A model generated the notes under the pieces. That model saw nothing but the letters and a program-made list of their open reading frames with translations, searched no databases and had not been told where the DNA came from. Below are positions 1 through 14,240 of a stretch of 64,000 nt of DNA, one piece after another. The DNA is from Cyanoderma ruficeps (Eukaryota > Chordata > Aves > Passeriformes > Timaliidae). The translations under genes and the position numbers were made by a program. The stretch's first letter is position 1. Each line of letters starts with the position of its first letter. The stretch is from NCBI GenBank assembly GCA_008694505.1, contig VZDJ01004378.1, positions 21,530,239 through 21,594,238 on the forward strand, in the 5' to 3' direction.

Positions 1-262
1 AAAAAAAATTACAGGAGCCTCGCTGGATCTTCTCCCTCCTTGCAAGAGCACTGATACCTTGACTGCTTTTCTTCTTCTACCTTTAATGCTCTTCAGTTAT
101 CCCAAAAAAAGTAGAATTCTTCGTAATAAGGAACAATCATAACATGTTTCATAGCAAAATAGGGCCAAAAAAAGGAATCTCATTTTCCCGTAATCTGCAT
201 ATTTTGCTTGAAGGCAACACCACTTCTAGCAGAAGTTGATTTGCTGCTTCTCTGCAGCCAAG

Positions 263-326
<64 letters not shown>

Positions 327-350
327 ATNATATCTATATCTATCTCTATA
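263..350. repeat. (CTAT)n microsatellite with an ambiguous base
   Basis: A pure CTAT/ATCT tetranucleotide array of about 16 units runs from 263 to about 328. It is followed by an N at 329 and a degenerate TATC-like tail to about 350. The N at the edge of the array suggests that the true repeat length was not resolved. Confidence 0.95.
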
Positions 351-980
351 TGTATTTCTTTGTATCAGGACATAAATTTGCCTTGCTATAACTAATTGCA
401 TCTATTTGTCCATCCACATAAACACCAGTATCAGTTTACTCTGTTCCTCTTTGCAGCAGTCTTTACAGTTTGCTTGATCACTGCCAGCACCTTCTCTTGA
501 CTTTTCTATTCCCTTTATCACCACATTCATTCAACATTTGCACAATGTTTCCAAGCACCTCATCATTCTTGCTAGAATTTTGTCTTCCCATTCTGTGCTT
601 TCAATAGTTGTACCAGCTGTATTAGTTTTGAGATGCAGTGCAGTTCCTGAAAATGGACATGGAATTGCAGCTAAGTCTTCCCAGCCTGGAACAGGAGGGA
701 AGGACTACGTCATGTGCCTCTATCCTATTTGTATGTCCTACTGGGATGTGTGGGGTTCTTTTCTGAACAGCATCATATATGTTCATCTTACAACTCACTG
801 TAACCATCAGTTTCGTTCTCCTGTAGAATTACCACCTAACTAGGTACTCAGTTTGTATTTCTGCAGTGATCTGCCTCCCTGATGTGCTCATTTGTGCCCT
901 CGTCCTCATTCAATTGAGGTCATCAACAATTTGAAATCTACACAAGTCCTCCAAAAGGTGATAATTCAAGATGTCGCTGT

Positions 981-1052
981 GATATCTGCAAAGTTGATGA
1001 GCATATTTTCAATTCAGATATCTACAAACTTGATGAGCATATTTTCAATTCA
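981..1052. repeat. 36-bp tandem duplication
   Basis: Two head-to-tail copies of a 36-bp unit occupy 981-1016 and 1017-1052. They begin with GATATCT and end with TTTTCAATTCA, and differ at two positions, which indicates a fairly recent local duplication. The unit length is a multiple of three, but I see no evidence that it is coding. Confidence 0.9.
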
Positions 1053-2002
1053 ACCAGGTGAGTTATTAATTAAAACCAGAGTTCCTAGAGTAGAATTCTG
1101 GGAAGTCCCTCATTTAAGAGTTCTGCTTTGATGAGTTTGCAAGGAGCTGAATATGCATATGAGTTTCATTTTATATTCTTCATTTTCATATAGTGTTCAT
1201 ATGGGGATGGCATGTGAAAATGTAGAAAAAACTTCATTTAAATCAAGTTAAGTGTTTTCTGCTTATTCTCCTTATATTCCACCATATTTCTGCTTATTCC
1301 ATAGCACCTATCATGGCAGGACAAAAAGACTGATTTGGCACAGCTTAGTCCTGAAGATTTTTTAACAGGACCAAAACTACTCCATGTTGGCATTATTCAC
1401 CCCTTTGTATTCTTACAGGTGTACACAAATATTGTATAGTTTTTCAATATTTTCACAGAAGCTTAGGTTGAACTCCTCATTTACAGGTCCTGTTCCTTCT
1501 GTTTCTGCTTTACATTTGCCTATCTCTACTCCTCTGCAAGCTCGCTTGTCTACCAGTTGTTCTCAAAGACATCAGAAAATGGCAAAGATAATTTCAGGCA
1601 ATTCTCTAATTACACTGAGGCCAAACCAGCTTTAACATGTAAATTAATCTAATAATTTTACCTCTTGGTTTTTCTGTCCTGTCCTGACTCTTTCTACTTT
1701 TGTTCTAAATGCTAATAATTTTGCTAACCAGCAAATTGCACTTCATTTTTTTAATTGCATTTTGAATTGACAGAGACATTAAGCACACCATCATCAATGG
1801 CTTGTTAATGTTTAGGTCCACTTTGTTCTCTTGATGTTGTAGACCTTAATAGAAGTTTCTTCTAAATTTTTATGAGCTTTGATATTGATTTCTTGATCTC
1901 TTGCCTCTCTGATTCTGTCCTAACATGGCTATGCTATCCTTTCTTTCCCAACCTTCTTTTCTGTGTTGTTTACAACTGCTCTTCCTCAGCTTCAGAACAG
2001 AG

Positions 2003-2125
2003 TATTCAAGTAATTTAGGCTGGAAAGGACCTGTGGAGGTCATCTAACCCAGGTCCAACTTCACAGTTTGATCAGGTTACTCAGGGCCTTGGTATGTCAA
2101 GATGACCATTTATCTTGTGGCTTCA
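2003..2125 (-). mobile_element. CR1 LINE remnant (3' part, reverse orientation)
   Basis: The segment containing TTTAGGCTGGAAAGGACC, then GGTCATCTAACCCAGGTCCAAC and GATCAGGTTACTCAGGGCC, matches the reverse complement of the CR1 3' end as I know it (a GGTTGGAAAGGACCT-like block, then a GTCCAAC block, then a GCAGGTTGCTCAG-like block). It is diverged and its 5' limit is uncertain. CR1 copies are typically truncated at the 5' end. Confidence 0.6.
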
Positions 2126-4351
2126 TTAAGAGGCAGTTACAGTCTCATCAAGAATGACAACTAAGTCCTGAACTGCCACATAAAATTCCCTTGGCTGTGT
2201 TTGAGGTTCAGTCTAGAAAGTGTGTTCTGACTCCATCTGTTCTAGGTCTTGTCAATATGTCAGCACATGAAAAATAATGCCTCTAGCTGCTCTGCTGAGC
2301 CAACAGTGAGGATTTCTGCATACATCCAGATCATGTTTAGATACCTCTGGAAATTTACTAATGAAAAATGCAGCACATATACCTTTCCAGACATCTCTAA
2401 GATCTTGCAGCAGCAAGGCCTGAAAGTACGCATGAATTTAGGCACTCAAACTGGGGCACAGGCACATAAATCCCATGTGGAATCAGGCCCTAGATGGCAT
2501 TAATGCTAATTGGCATGTGCTAACCTATGCACTGCCTCATGTCTCTTGGCACCTCTGAGACCCTTCTCATGGTAGTCCAAGAAGGATTATCTATCTAGAT
2601 TTCCCTCTGCTGACTTGTCCTTTGAGACTTGATCCTGCAAGCCTTATCAGATGTAAGTAATTACAAAAAATACTTTGGGAGGTGAGACACTTTTGGGATG
2701 CTCAGAAAGGGATTAGATAAATTAATCGATGGGCAACAGGTCTGTACAGAGATACTGACAGAAGTAGACAAGGATGTGCTCTGTAACACAGAAAGTTGGA
2801 AGAATCATACTAATCCATTAATTATTTCTCTAGGTTCACTGTGTCCAAGAGCAAGTGGTGCAATGGTGGACACGGACTATACATGACTATACATGTCATG
2901 GACACAGGCTACACAGGACTGGTGTGATGTCTATGTCATATTTGTTAAAGGAAGCCATTTGGTTCAGGTCAATAGTTGCTATCGTGGATTAATTCTTATG
3001 GCAAAAAGGAATGTAAGGACAGCTGAGATTAATCCAATCTGTTCTTCCTAGTACTGCATTTCCTCAGGTACAGCAGAGTTGAGATCTGACCTAGGATTGC
3101 CACCGTGCTGAACCACTGGTAGTGAACTGGTCAAGAAGTGATATGCAATGAGAACTGGACAAGTCTTATCATGCAATCTCTTTCAGAAATATCTGCTAGC
3201 CATTTCTGGTCTTCACCACAGTTCAGCACGACTGTTTGTTGGGATCAGTGTGCACTGACAGCTCAAGTGAAAAACCTGTTGGTCTAACTTGAATTCTTCA
3301 AATGAAAATAAATTCTGTTATCAGTTAAAATAAAGTTGCGAATAAATCACAAAGAATTCACATTTCTGCCCCAGGTATTTTTGGTTAAAATAATCTCAAA
3401 GTACTTAAAACCAAAAACTACCACAATCAGAAAGCTAGTTCCTTCCAAGAACCTGGTACAGTTGATAAGACCATTCTAGATCATGGCTTACTTAGGATTT
3501 TTGGGGTATTGGAAAAGTCACATCAAGAAGTCTGACTAACTTTAGCCTCATTTATGACTCTCTATATATGTCAGTTTGAGTCACAGGCATGGCTATTGTT
3601 CTGTGCATGCAAGCAGTTCCTGAATGTGCCATAACTAAGGTGACCCAGTGACTTTTTTCAGAAATAAAAACACAGCTATAATTTCTTCTTTATTAGATAG
3701 CTCATGTTGGTGGGGAAAAAGAGAATTATTTGATCACATCAGGCAGTTTCTCTGCTGATTGTGAAATTCTTGCCTGACTTTCAGTTCAGGGACATTGTGA
3801 CCACATATTTATCTTCTGTCAGAGAATACCATATGTCTCAAGAAAGTGACATTGTTTTTTCTAGTCTCATATTTTCTCCTCTTACTTCAGATACATGACT
3901 TCACAAACAGCTTAGAAGTTCCAAAAAATGCTAAGCAAGTTCACTGTTAACTAAATCAGGACATAAATACAGTACTGAACAGCTGGAATTCTCGAAAATA
4001 TTTTATGTGAAGTGTCACAAAATTCCTGGGACCATGGAAATGCCAAATTTGAGATGCTTGACTGAGAAAGCTCCACAATGAGAGGTGATAATCCAAGCCT
4101 CTGCAGATTGTCTGTTGTTTATAAACTGTTGCTGCTGCCTGTATAAAATCGACTTCAGCAGACACATCCTCTGCCTGGAAAGACAGCTAAATATCAGTAC
4201 CCATGAGGCATTGATGCTGCTTGAGTGTGCTCACACACTTTTCAGCCACTATAATGAATAATACAGTTTGTAAAGATGGTGCCAATTGTGTGATCATTTA
4301 ATAACTCCTTATTCCATGAAATACTCAGGCCTAGAATCAGTTGGATCAAGA

Positions 4352-4385
4352 CAATATACATATACATACATACATACATACNATA
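4352..4385. repeat. (CATA)n microsatellite with an ambiguous base
   Basis: A short run of ATAC/CATA units ends in an N at 4382. It is the second of three places in the window where a single N sits at a simple repeat. Confidence 0.9.
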
Positions 4386-7300
4386 TGAAGTCTTTTTGTA
4401 AATTGACATGACTTTTGGAGCAATCCTAGAGCTGGATTGCTGGATCCTGGAACTCCAAATGGAGCGATCCTAGAGATCCAGAACCTTCAGGGCTGTCTCT
4501 TCTCCAAAAGAAATTTCAATTAATTAACTATTTATTAATTCATTGGCAGTCTTTCTTGGTAATTCTTCATTAATGACATCGAAACCTTGGATGCTGATTT
4601 CTAATCCTCCTGTTCTAATAAAATGTGATTTCCTTGGAAAAAACTGTAGAAAAAGTGTCTCTTAGGCTCCTCATAATGTCAGTTTCTTTGCCACAATGTC
4701 CTTGAGAGTTGTATATTGTGCAGGATGGATCTCACTGGTTAAAAGAGATAAAAGATAGAACCTCATCTCATTTATACAGTGGGCTTTTTAGAAGTCCAAA
4801 GTGCTCAGCAGCTCCCATTGAACAGAGCATGACCAGGCCACTATGTATGGAACTATCAAAATAGAATTAATTTATTATTGGTCATGAGGAGTTTATTTAG
4901 GAACTGCTAGTGCACAATAATTTAAGCACATTCTATTTCTTAGTTATTAGAGTAGTCAATAATACTTCAAAGTAATAACTGTAAAGCTTACACTTCCAGG
5001 CAAACACTTTTATTAGGTTACTCTAATACATGAATGTTGTTCACAAATAATGACACTACAGGTTGACAGATTCTGTTATAAGCCAGCTGGTTTACACTTC
5101 ACAATTTTTTTTTTCTCACTATTTTCTCAGAGTCTAAGCATAGATATAAGTTGCCAGTTACCAGTTTCAAAACACGGATCTAAAATAACTTTTTCAGGGA
5201 TTGTTCATCTACTCAGAGCAGATTATGTTTCTTGTTCTAAACTTTTCCTCAGTGTTTAATTTTCAAATAATATCCCCAAAAAACACAATCAATACACTTT
5301 CTCTAAAAATCCACATGCTTACATCAATTCAGGTGAAGCCTTATTTTGGATGATTTTTTGCAGTCCAAGGGGGCATGTGGCAATCTTTTAGTCTATGCAG
5401 TTTCTCTGAAATGTTGTCCAGAGTAGTCCTGTGAAAAATTAAATTCAAGCTTTTTTGGCATGCTTTTTTGAAATCTGACTAGAATGAGAACAGTAAGACC
5501 CATTTTGTCATACAGAATCTCTGAATACTATCCCGCTTTCATTCCTGTATTTTTTTGTACGTGCCAGATGAACTGCACAGGGAAGGAAGAGTATCAGCTC
5601 AGCCAAGGTTCTTTCCATACCTTGAGAAATGTCATGTTCTCTTTTAAGAGGGACCATTAGACTGCTTTGGATTTTGGAACATTGCCGGGGTATTTTAACA
5701 TGGTGCAAAAGTAGTCATCAGAGCCGTTTACTTATTTCAAAAATCTCAAAAAATAAATTTGCAGATCTTCCTTTGTGCCACATACCCATGGCACATTCAA
5801 GAAACTATGTTAAAACATCTAGATTCCAGTGTACTTTAAATAACATGTTTTTGCGCCTTCAGGTATACCAAAGCAAATGAAATCTTAGCGAATAAACATG
5901 TGGAAGTTATTAAGTGAAATTATGAGACACAAACAGAATACAGAGGCAAAGGAGTACAGTACAGACCTCTGTATTTCTTAGAGCAGCAGATCACAGGTAA
6001 TCGACCTTGTACATAACCACGTACCTTAAATGTCACACAGATGAATAACTGAGTAACCTTCACAGCCTAAAACAGTTTTGCAGCTGTGCAACAAGTTTCC
6101 GTAACAACAGGATACAATATTCAAGGTCATTACTGCTATTTAATACAGTGCAAATTTCTTGCCGGATAACTTCATCCTAGTAGCTTACATTTCCCAAAAA
6201 CAGCAGCTATTTTCTTTTTAAAAGTGAATCATTTGGCATGATCATTTCACGGTTTCGTGATTTGCTGGTTTAAGCAATCCCTATGTTATTGCTAAAGAGA
6301 GAGTTTTCTGCATTCATTACCCTCAGTGCATTTCCACAATTTCCACTTCCAAGCCACTGTCATATCAGTTTTCCATGAAGGTCCATGGCTCTGCAAAAAT
6401 CCCTTGTGAGAGGCCCAGAACAGTAAACTTTTTTCCACAGTCCGACCACTAAACTCTTTTCCGTACATAGACAGCAGGGATGTGATCAGCCTGTGCTGGA
6501 TGCAGGAACTTGCTCTTCACGTACCCTTTCACTTGCAGAATTATGGTTTGACTATTGCCCTTTGGGGTGAGATTAGGTTTAGATGTCACAGTCATCATGT
6601 TTGGAAACAACACAGTGTGAAAATGCATTTTACGCTTCCAGCAGTCTGTAGCGTAAACAGACCAATCAGCATATACTGTAAAAATAGCCTTTCACTCAAC
6701 CACAAATAGCATGATAACAACAAGTGATTGCACAACACGTGATGTGGCTTTTACTTATGCCACATTTTGTGTTCCCTGTGTTTTGCCTAATCACAAGTAG
6801 AAGACATCTGTCATTATTACTCCCTTTCTTCCTGCAAGAAATCCCCGCTTGTGGATAGAACCAGGGAAAATGCTTGTCCTGGCCAGCAACAGTGCAATGG
6901 CCCTCCAGTTTCTGATAGGCACTCCCTCCTCCCCAGGAAAATGTCTTGTAGTAAAATAAATGTGTTTGTGCAGTGGTGACTATTTGTCACTGTAGACCCT
7001 GACACAGGCATTAAAGCATCTGCCATTTAGAACTGTGTCTCATAACTGGCCAACATGAGAGCTGCAATGAAACCCTATCTCACCATATTGAACTGAAGAG
7101 GTCTGTTTAGTTAGCAAGGTTGCACCTCTCAGATACTAACAGGACTGTAACTGATATGAACACTAAAGTCCATATCCAATCAAAGGCAAACAGCAATAAT
7201 TTGGAACAGCTATACAGTCAAGACCTCTGTGAATAAGAATTTTAAAATCTTCCCCTACAAAGACTGGAAATTTATACAAAGTTGTCCATTCCAGGTCTCT

Positions 7301-7763
7301 GCCTTTCTGGCTCCCCAGCTCCAGAGCACATATTACACTGTCCACTACTCTATTTGTAAAGCTTACATTTGAGGGATGGTTGCTACCATGTGCTTTTAAA
7401 TTCTTTGAAGTGTCACATACTTATATACATGCACTGGCATGTACAGTACACACACTTCCACTAGTCAGTTCCTAAATCTCCAGTGAGAATGCATGTGCCA
7501 TTGTGGATATGCAAATAATATCAAATCCTTGGACAAGCAGAATTTGAATAGGGTCAAGTGAACAAAAAATTCTAAGTAAACAAAAGTCAGGTAAGTCTAA
7601 CATCATATATAAATTAAAATCAAGAATTAAAGCTGATCAGTTATTCCTACAGACCCCCGTGAAATTTGTTTTAAGGCAACAAGAGACAATGAAATTCAGC
7701 TAAGAAGTGCTGCCACATACCACAAGCCAAGAAGCTCCATATGCTTTTTTCCAGTAGCAGGAA

Positions 7764-7787
7764 TTATTACTACTATTATTACTTCCA
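7764..7787. repeat. Short (ATT/ACT)n trinucleotide tract
   Basis: An interrupted ATTATTACTACTATTATTAC trinucleotide tract of about 24 bp. It looks like ordinary low-complexity sequence. Confidence 0.7.
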
Positions 7788-10551
7788 TTAATGTCAGAAA
7801 GGTTCTTTTTGCTTAAAAAAAAATGCTAGTCCCTCATAGAGCCTCCACTGCCCAGACGTTGAAGAAAACTCACGGAAAATCACTAATCTCTATTTACCAA
7901 ACATTCCCGTAATATTTTGTAGATTCAGGAATAGATACAGGCTTTTAACAGACTACCAATCTTTGGTGCGCCAGCTCTCCCCTTACACATCTGTCAGCCA
8001 TTTCAAACATCCTACAAAGTAGATGCTTAAAATATCCTACTGAAGGGAAAGGAGGGATGAAGTTTCTAATCCTCTATTTGCAATCCTAGGCATAATATTC
8101 TATTTCAGCAGCAAATCACACTTCTCTAGTTGTTCCCTAAGAACTGTGACTACAGATGTCAGCAGATCATATAGGTGAGCCATGTACAGACCTGTCAAAC
8201 CTGGCAGTGCTGAAGACCCAGCATCCCTTTAACATTTCAGGGCACCTTCCAGGTTAGTCTCTCATGAGCAGAACCCAGATGACACACCCTTGGGAGCTCC
8301 CCATAAGGAGAATGGAAAGTGCAGTAAGTCAGGGGTAGTCAGAGATTTCCTTGACAAAGGCATTCCTGACAAAGTGAAATGAGAATGTAAACATATCCTG
8401 GGTGAGTAGCTGAGTGTCCCTACTGACACATCATGAGGAATGACAGACAATTAACCCTGTTAGACTGGTGTCCTAACTATGGTACTACACAGGCTACAAG
8501 CGACAACAAAACATGGGCAGTGACACGTATTTCTAGACACGCCACCTACTCCTACCTGAACAACCTACTAGACTCAGGTGAGAAGACCTGTGTGAACTGG
8601 AACTGACAGTGAACACAAGAAGACCACAAGCCCAGAGGTTTTCAGTAGCAAAGAGGTTTTCAGTACTCTAAGTGGTTGCCTGGAGACAGCAATGAGGAGA
8701 GCATTTTTTTTCTGTTGAGAAATTAGATAAGAAATGCTATAATTTTAAAAGGTGTTATTTTCCCTGTGGGGAAGAGAAAAAGGATGTTGGAAACAGCAAT
8801 CAGTTAATATAAATGTTAGAGGGATTTTAGAAACACATTTAGAAGAATATAAACTATTTGAAAAGACAAAGGCAGAAGAACAATATCTGGTATTTACAAT
8901 AAAATACTGAAAGTTTCTCCTAAGAAAGGTGCTGTTGAACATGAGTGTAAAAGGAAGAAGAGGAGAGTGAGAATAGAAAGATTTCCATTTCTAAAGTGCA
9001 GAAAAATTCTGAGAGCCCCAGTATACCCACAGGCGGACCTACACTGGTAACCTGCACTTCATAAATCTGCAAGAAGCAATTTGAGAACCATTGCCCTTGT
9101 AGCCACAGTATCTACCCCTCTCTCAAATCAGTAATTGTATGAGTAGAATAGGGCTATAACTAGGCCTGAAAATTTCACCTTCACCCAGGTGCCCTTTCAC
9201 AGTGACACATAGGAATGGTTATGATGGATCCTCACTGATTACCAAGGCCACTGCAAAGAAGTGTCAAAGAGATCAAAGATTTGAAATGCACCGTGCCTGT
9301 AGCTGGAAAAATCTTGAGAAGAGTGAAGGAGAAAAAGGAGATATCTGGAATGGTGTAAAGTGTTAAGTGAGTCCCAGCTGACAACACACTTCTTAATTGT
9401 TATGGACTGAATTCCTGCTCAAACCCTAAGGTGCCAAGAATGACCCAAGCAGATCCAGGCTTATTATTCAATCACAGTTATCCAGAAAAACTGTATGTTG
9501 AAAAGTGAGTTTGGAGGGGATCTAACTCCTGGAGACCAGCTGTGACTTAAAATGCAGTGCATCTTTCTTGTATTTGGTCATCATGACCACTCACTGAGTT
9601 TACAACTCACTGACTTTCTGAAATACTTCTTTGCTAAGGATAATAGACCTTGTAGATCAAATATAACACATCAGAGTTTTACTTGTATAAATACGCTAAA
9701 AGTACATTTTCAGTAGAGTACCACACATGGAAGCACAAACAATTGAATAAAGAACTGGCTTCAGAGAGTTTTTCTGTGAGGTTCTACCAAGCCAACTGAA
9801 ATTACAAGCAGACTTCAATAGTGATCCCCCTTTCAATTCTATGTCCAGTTGTTCTTATTCACATGCTTTTATTTCCTCTTATGTCTTTGTGCTTATATCT
9901 AACATGACCAGGAGTACAAAGCATGAAGAGGAAAAAGGCTGCTACCAACTTTTGAATCCTCCATTTAATTCAGTTTTGTAATGGAGAACATCTCTGAGGG
10001 TATTTTATTCATATGAGCTACGGCTGCTTGCTAGCTGTGTTACATAAACCAAGGAGCTGGAGTGGGAGATGCAGCAAAATTCAGATTTCTTATATGATGA
10101 GGAAATGGATAATTTTCATTCAAATTAAACTTCATTTACAATTTTTAGGAGTTTTGCTCCTACCAGTTAGTCCTACAAAGGACTAATTATGCTGTGCCCA
10201 CATCACTGTGAGGAACTGAATCTGTTTACTCTGTCTCTAAGTGCTGGAAAGAAAGAACATATTTTGTTTCCTGTTAAAAAAAAAAATCTGTTGAAAGCAG
10301 CAGGAGCATCTGGCTCCTAAACTTACAGTTTCCCAACTCGCTGAGTCCACTTAAAGCTCTTGAAAGGACAACAACAATTTGGTAATTATCTCTCTCCCTT
10401 AAACTAAATTTTTATTTTTGCACCTTACCAGTAGACTGATCTTGTCTGTCTTGTTCCAAACATTCCCAGGGTACTATTGAAGAAATAAATAAAGGGGGAA
10501 AAATGAATGTAGTAAATGTGAAAAAAAATTAAACAATCAGAGCACTTTTGG

Positions 10552-10641
10552 TTTGTGTAGTTTGGGGGTTTTTTGCTTGTTGGGGGGGTTGTTTGTTTTT
10601 GTTTGGTTGGCTTTTGTTGCTGCTTTGGGTTTTTTTTTATT
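10552..10641. repeat. G/T-rich low-complexity tract
   Basis: About 90 bp of almost pure G and T on the plus strand, with runs of five and seven G separated by T-rich loops, and a terminal run of T. The complementary strand is C/A-rich. There is no coding evidence. The G runs could in principle take part in a G-quadruplex. Confidence 0.8.
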
Positions 10642-11289
10642 ACTACCATTACTAATGGTATGGGACAAAGACCCCTGTAATACCCAAAAGCATGTAAAGG
10701 GGTGGCTTTTCCATGGATAGTCAGAAAATTAAATCAGAGACACAAGGGATGGGTAAAGGTCAACATTATATCCCTCTTTAAAAGTGGAAAATTAAATCAC
10801 AGGAAAAGAAAGTGACTGGTCAAAGGTCAAACAGAAAGCAAGTCGCAAAACATGGAAACTGAGAAACTGTTTCTTATGTTCAGTGTCTTAACTGCCAGAC
10901 TGCCCTTTCTTTAATCTGAAGAGGGAAAAAACCTCAGTCGTGGAATAATACCAAAATTAGTTTCACTGAGAACAATCTGAATTTCTCTGTCTCATCCAAA
11001 ACTGGATATTGTTCTGCCTCATTAAAGCAGAAATGAGATCCACTCCAACAACAGTGGTGTGGTGAAAACAATCCCACAACTACTCTTAGTGTTAAAGATT
11101 TTTGTACTCCAAAACACTGGTTTGCAGCTTTGGAGCAACAGTCGAGTCAATGACTAATTTCACTGTAGTTTTAGAGAAATGAACAATACCACCACACTTA
11201 TCTTCAGAAAGCTGAAGTTTGGAGCTACATTTGAGAGCTATGAGACCATTGCATGTGCTTCATCTTCATGTATTCTTGTTTCTATAAAA

Positions 11290-11440
11290 ACCCTTACACA
11301 TGTGTATATACACAAACACATAGGAATGTACTTACTTATCCACGGAAATACACATACATACGCATGTGTGTGGGCATATATATATATGGACACATATGCA
11401 TATACACAGATATATTTACATAAGCATAAAGACATTACAT
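11290..11440. repeat. Alternating CA/TA-rich tract
   Basis: A region dense in ACACAT, ATACAC, CATACATACG and TATATATATA segments. It is degenerate (CA)n/(TA)n low-complexity DNA rather than a clean microsatellite. It leaves both strands open for about 90-110 codons, which explains the overlapping open frames here without requiring a gene. Confidence 0.7.
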
Positions 11441-12059
11441 GGTATTTAAAGAACACAAGGCAGTTCAGGAAAAGAGGCAAAAAAACCATTTTCCCACTCC
11501 TCTTTATGTGAGGCAGCTCCACACATGATGTGACACTGCACTATAAGCTAACAGAGAGCGATCTCAAGCTCCATTTCTGTCTCTGTGTCTAGGAAGCTCT
11601 CTACACTCTGCCAGGCCCAAGGGATTAAACTTCAGTTACACCATATGCCGGGGCTTTGCTCACCCTAAACAGCGTCAAGGACAAGGGCTGTCCACAGAGC
11701 CCCATCACACTGTGACCCAGTCACCTGGAATCACTCCTGTCACCTCATGGGCAACGTGGGAAAGTTCACACTGAAAGGCTAAGCCGAGGTGCACTATCTG
11801 TGGGCGCCTCATCACCACAGCACAGCTCTGCCTTGGCAACCTTCCCCATGTGTGTGGAGGGGCAGTGAGCTTGGCTCCCAAGCTTGGGCTGGCCCGGGTG
11901 GCTTGGGTCACAGGAATGGATGGCATGCTGCAAGGGGAAGGCAGAGTGGGGGAGGGTGGAAATAGCAGGGGCTTCTACTGAAAATATTAACCCGTCAATT
12001 TGAAGAGCGATGGCTGCCTTTGAAATCTCTTCTTATAGATTTATACTTAGCCCCGGGCA

Positions 12060-13715
<1,656 letters not shown>

Positions 13716-14240
13716 ACCCTGTTTTGTGGTAGTGTATTTAACAGAGATGGAGCCTCCACTCTCTCTCCTCTAAACTAAGTAAAGAAGCAAATTCACACCG
13801 TGAAAAGCCTAAGCAGGGGCCTTTTAAGATCGAATCAAGGTACACATACCCCAAAGAAAATGGCTCCCACTGACTCGAGCCAGACAGACTTCCCCCTTGC
13901 CTTCTTTTTTTTTTCCCCGAGTTTTGTTTTCTTTAAATTGTGTTGCATAAACCACCTTTTTTATATATATAAATTTAAAATACTTACCTGTGTACCGGTG
14001 ATCCGCTTTGTCTGAGACTCACCGGGAAGTTCATTCCTGTCTGAGTGAAGCTCTTGGTTGCATTGCGTGTGAGTCATATTTAAAGAATTCCCGCCTCATT
14101 TTGTTCCTGTAAATAATTTCAGTACTGTCTTTTCTTTTGTAAACATAACATATATATTTAAATGGTGGAATATGATATTGTATATAAGAACAGATGGATT
14201 TCTTGGATTGTAAAATAAAGCTCTTTGTGTTACAGTGTTT
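13716..14240 (+). other. MYF6: MYF6 3' untranslated region
   Basis: AT-rich sequence following the MYF6 stop, sharply different from the GC-rich coding exons. It contains a TTTTTTATATATATAAA stretch near 13,960 and ends with an AATAAA signal and a GT-rich downstream element. The cleavage point is inferred at about 14,235-14,240. There is no further coding sequence. Confidence 0.75.
14214..14219 (+). terminator. MYF6: MYF6 polyadenylation signal
   Basis: A canonical AATAAA, followed by CTCTTTGTGTTACAG and then a GT/T-rich element. This is about 500 bases after the stop codon and is the only canonical signal in the region that follows MYF6. Confidence 0.8.

Larger units (their letters stand above)
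1..12059. other. AT-rich intergenic flank upstream of MYF6
   Basis: I see no exon with a recognisable protein and no RNA gene here. All open frames are short (about 110 codons or fewer) and none shows a known domain. In other amniotes PTPRQ lies upstream of MYF6; I looked for tyrosine-phosphatase catalytic motifs in the translated frames and saw none, so its end is probably left of the window. The stretch holds the simple repeats, a CR1 remnant and the small tandem duplication listed separately. In mouse, distal MYF5/MYF6 enhancers lie far upstream, so regulatory elements could be hidden here, but I cannot point to one. Confidence 0.7.

Noticed and set aside
11179..11522. Overlapping open frames on both strands (110 and 94 codons)
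   Set aside because: They fall in degenerate CA/TA low-complexity DNA, which leaves both strands open by composition.
1..12059. 3' end of PTPRQ, the expected upstream neighbour
   Set aside because: No phosphatase catalytic motif or fibronectin-type exon was seen in any frame. The gene probably ends left of the window.
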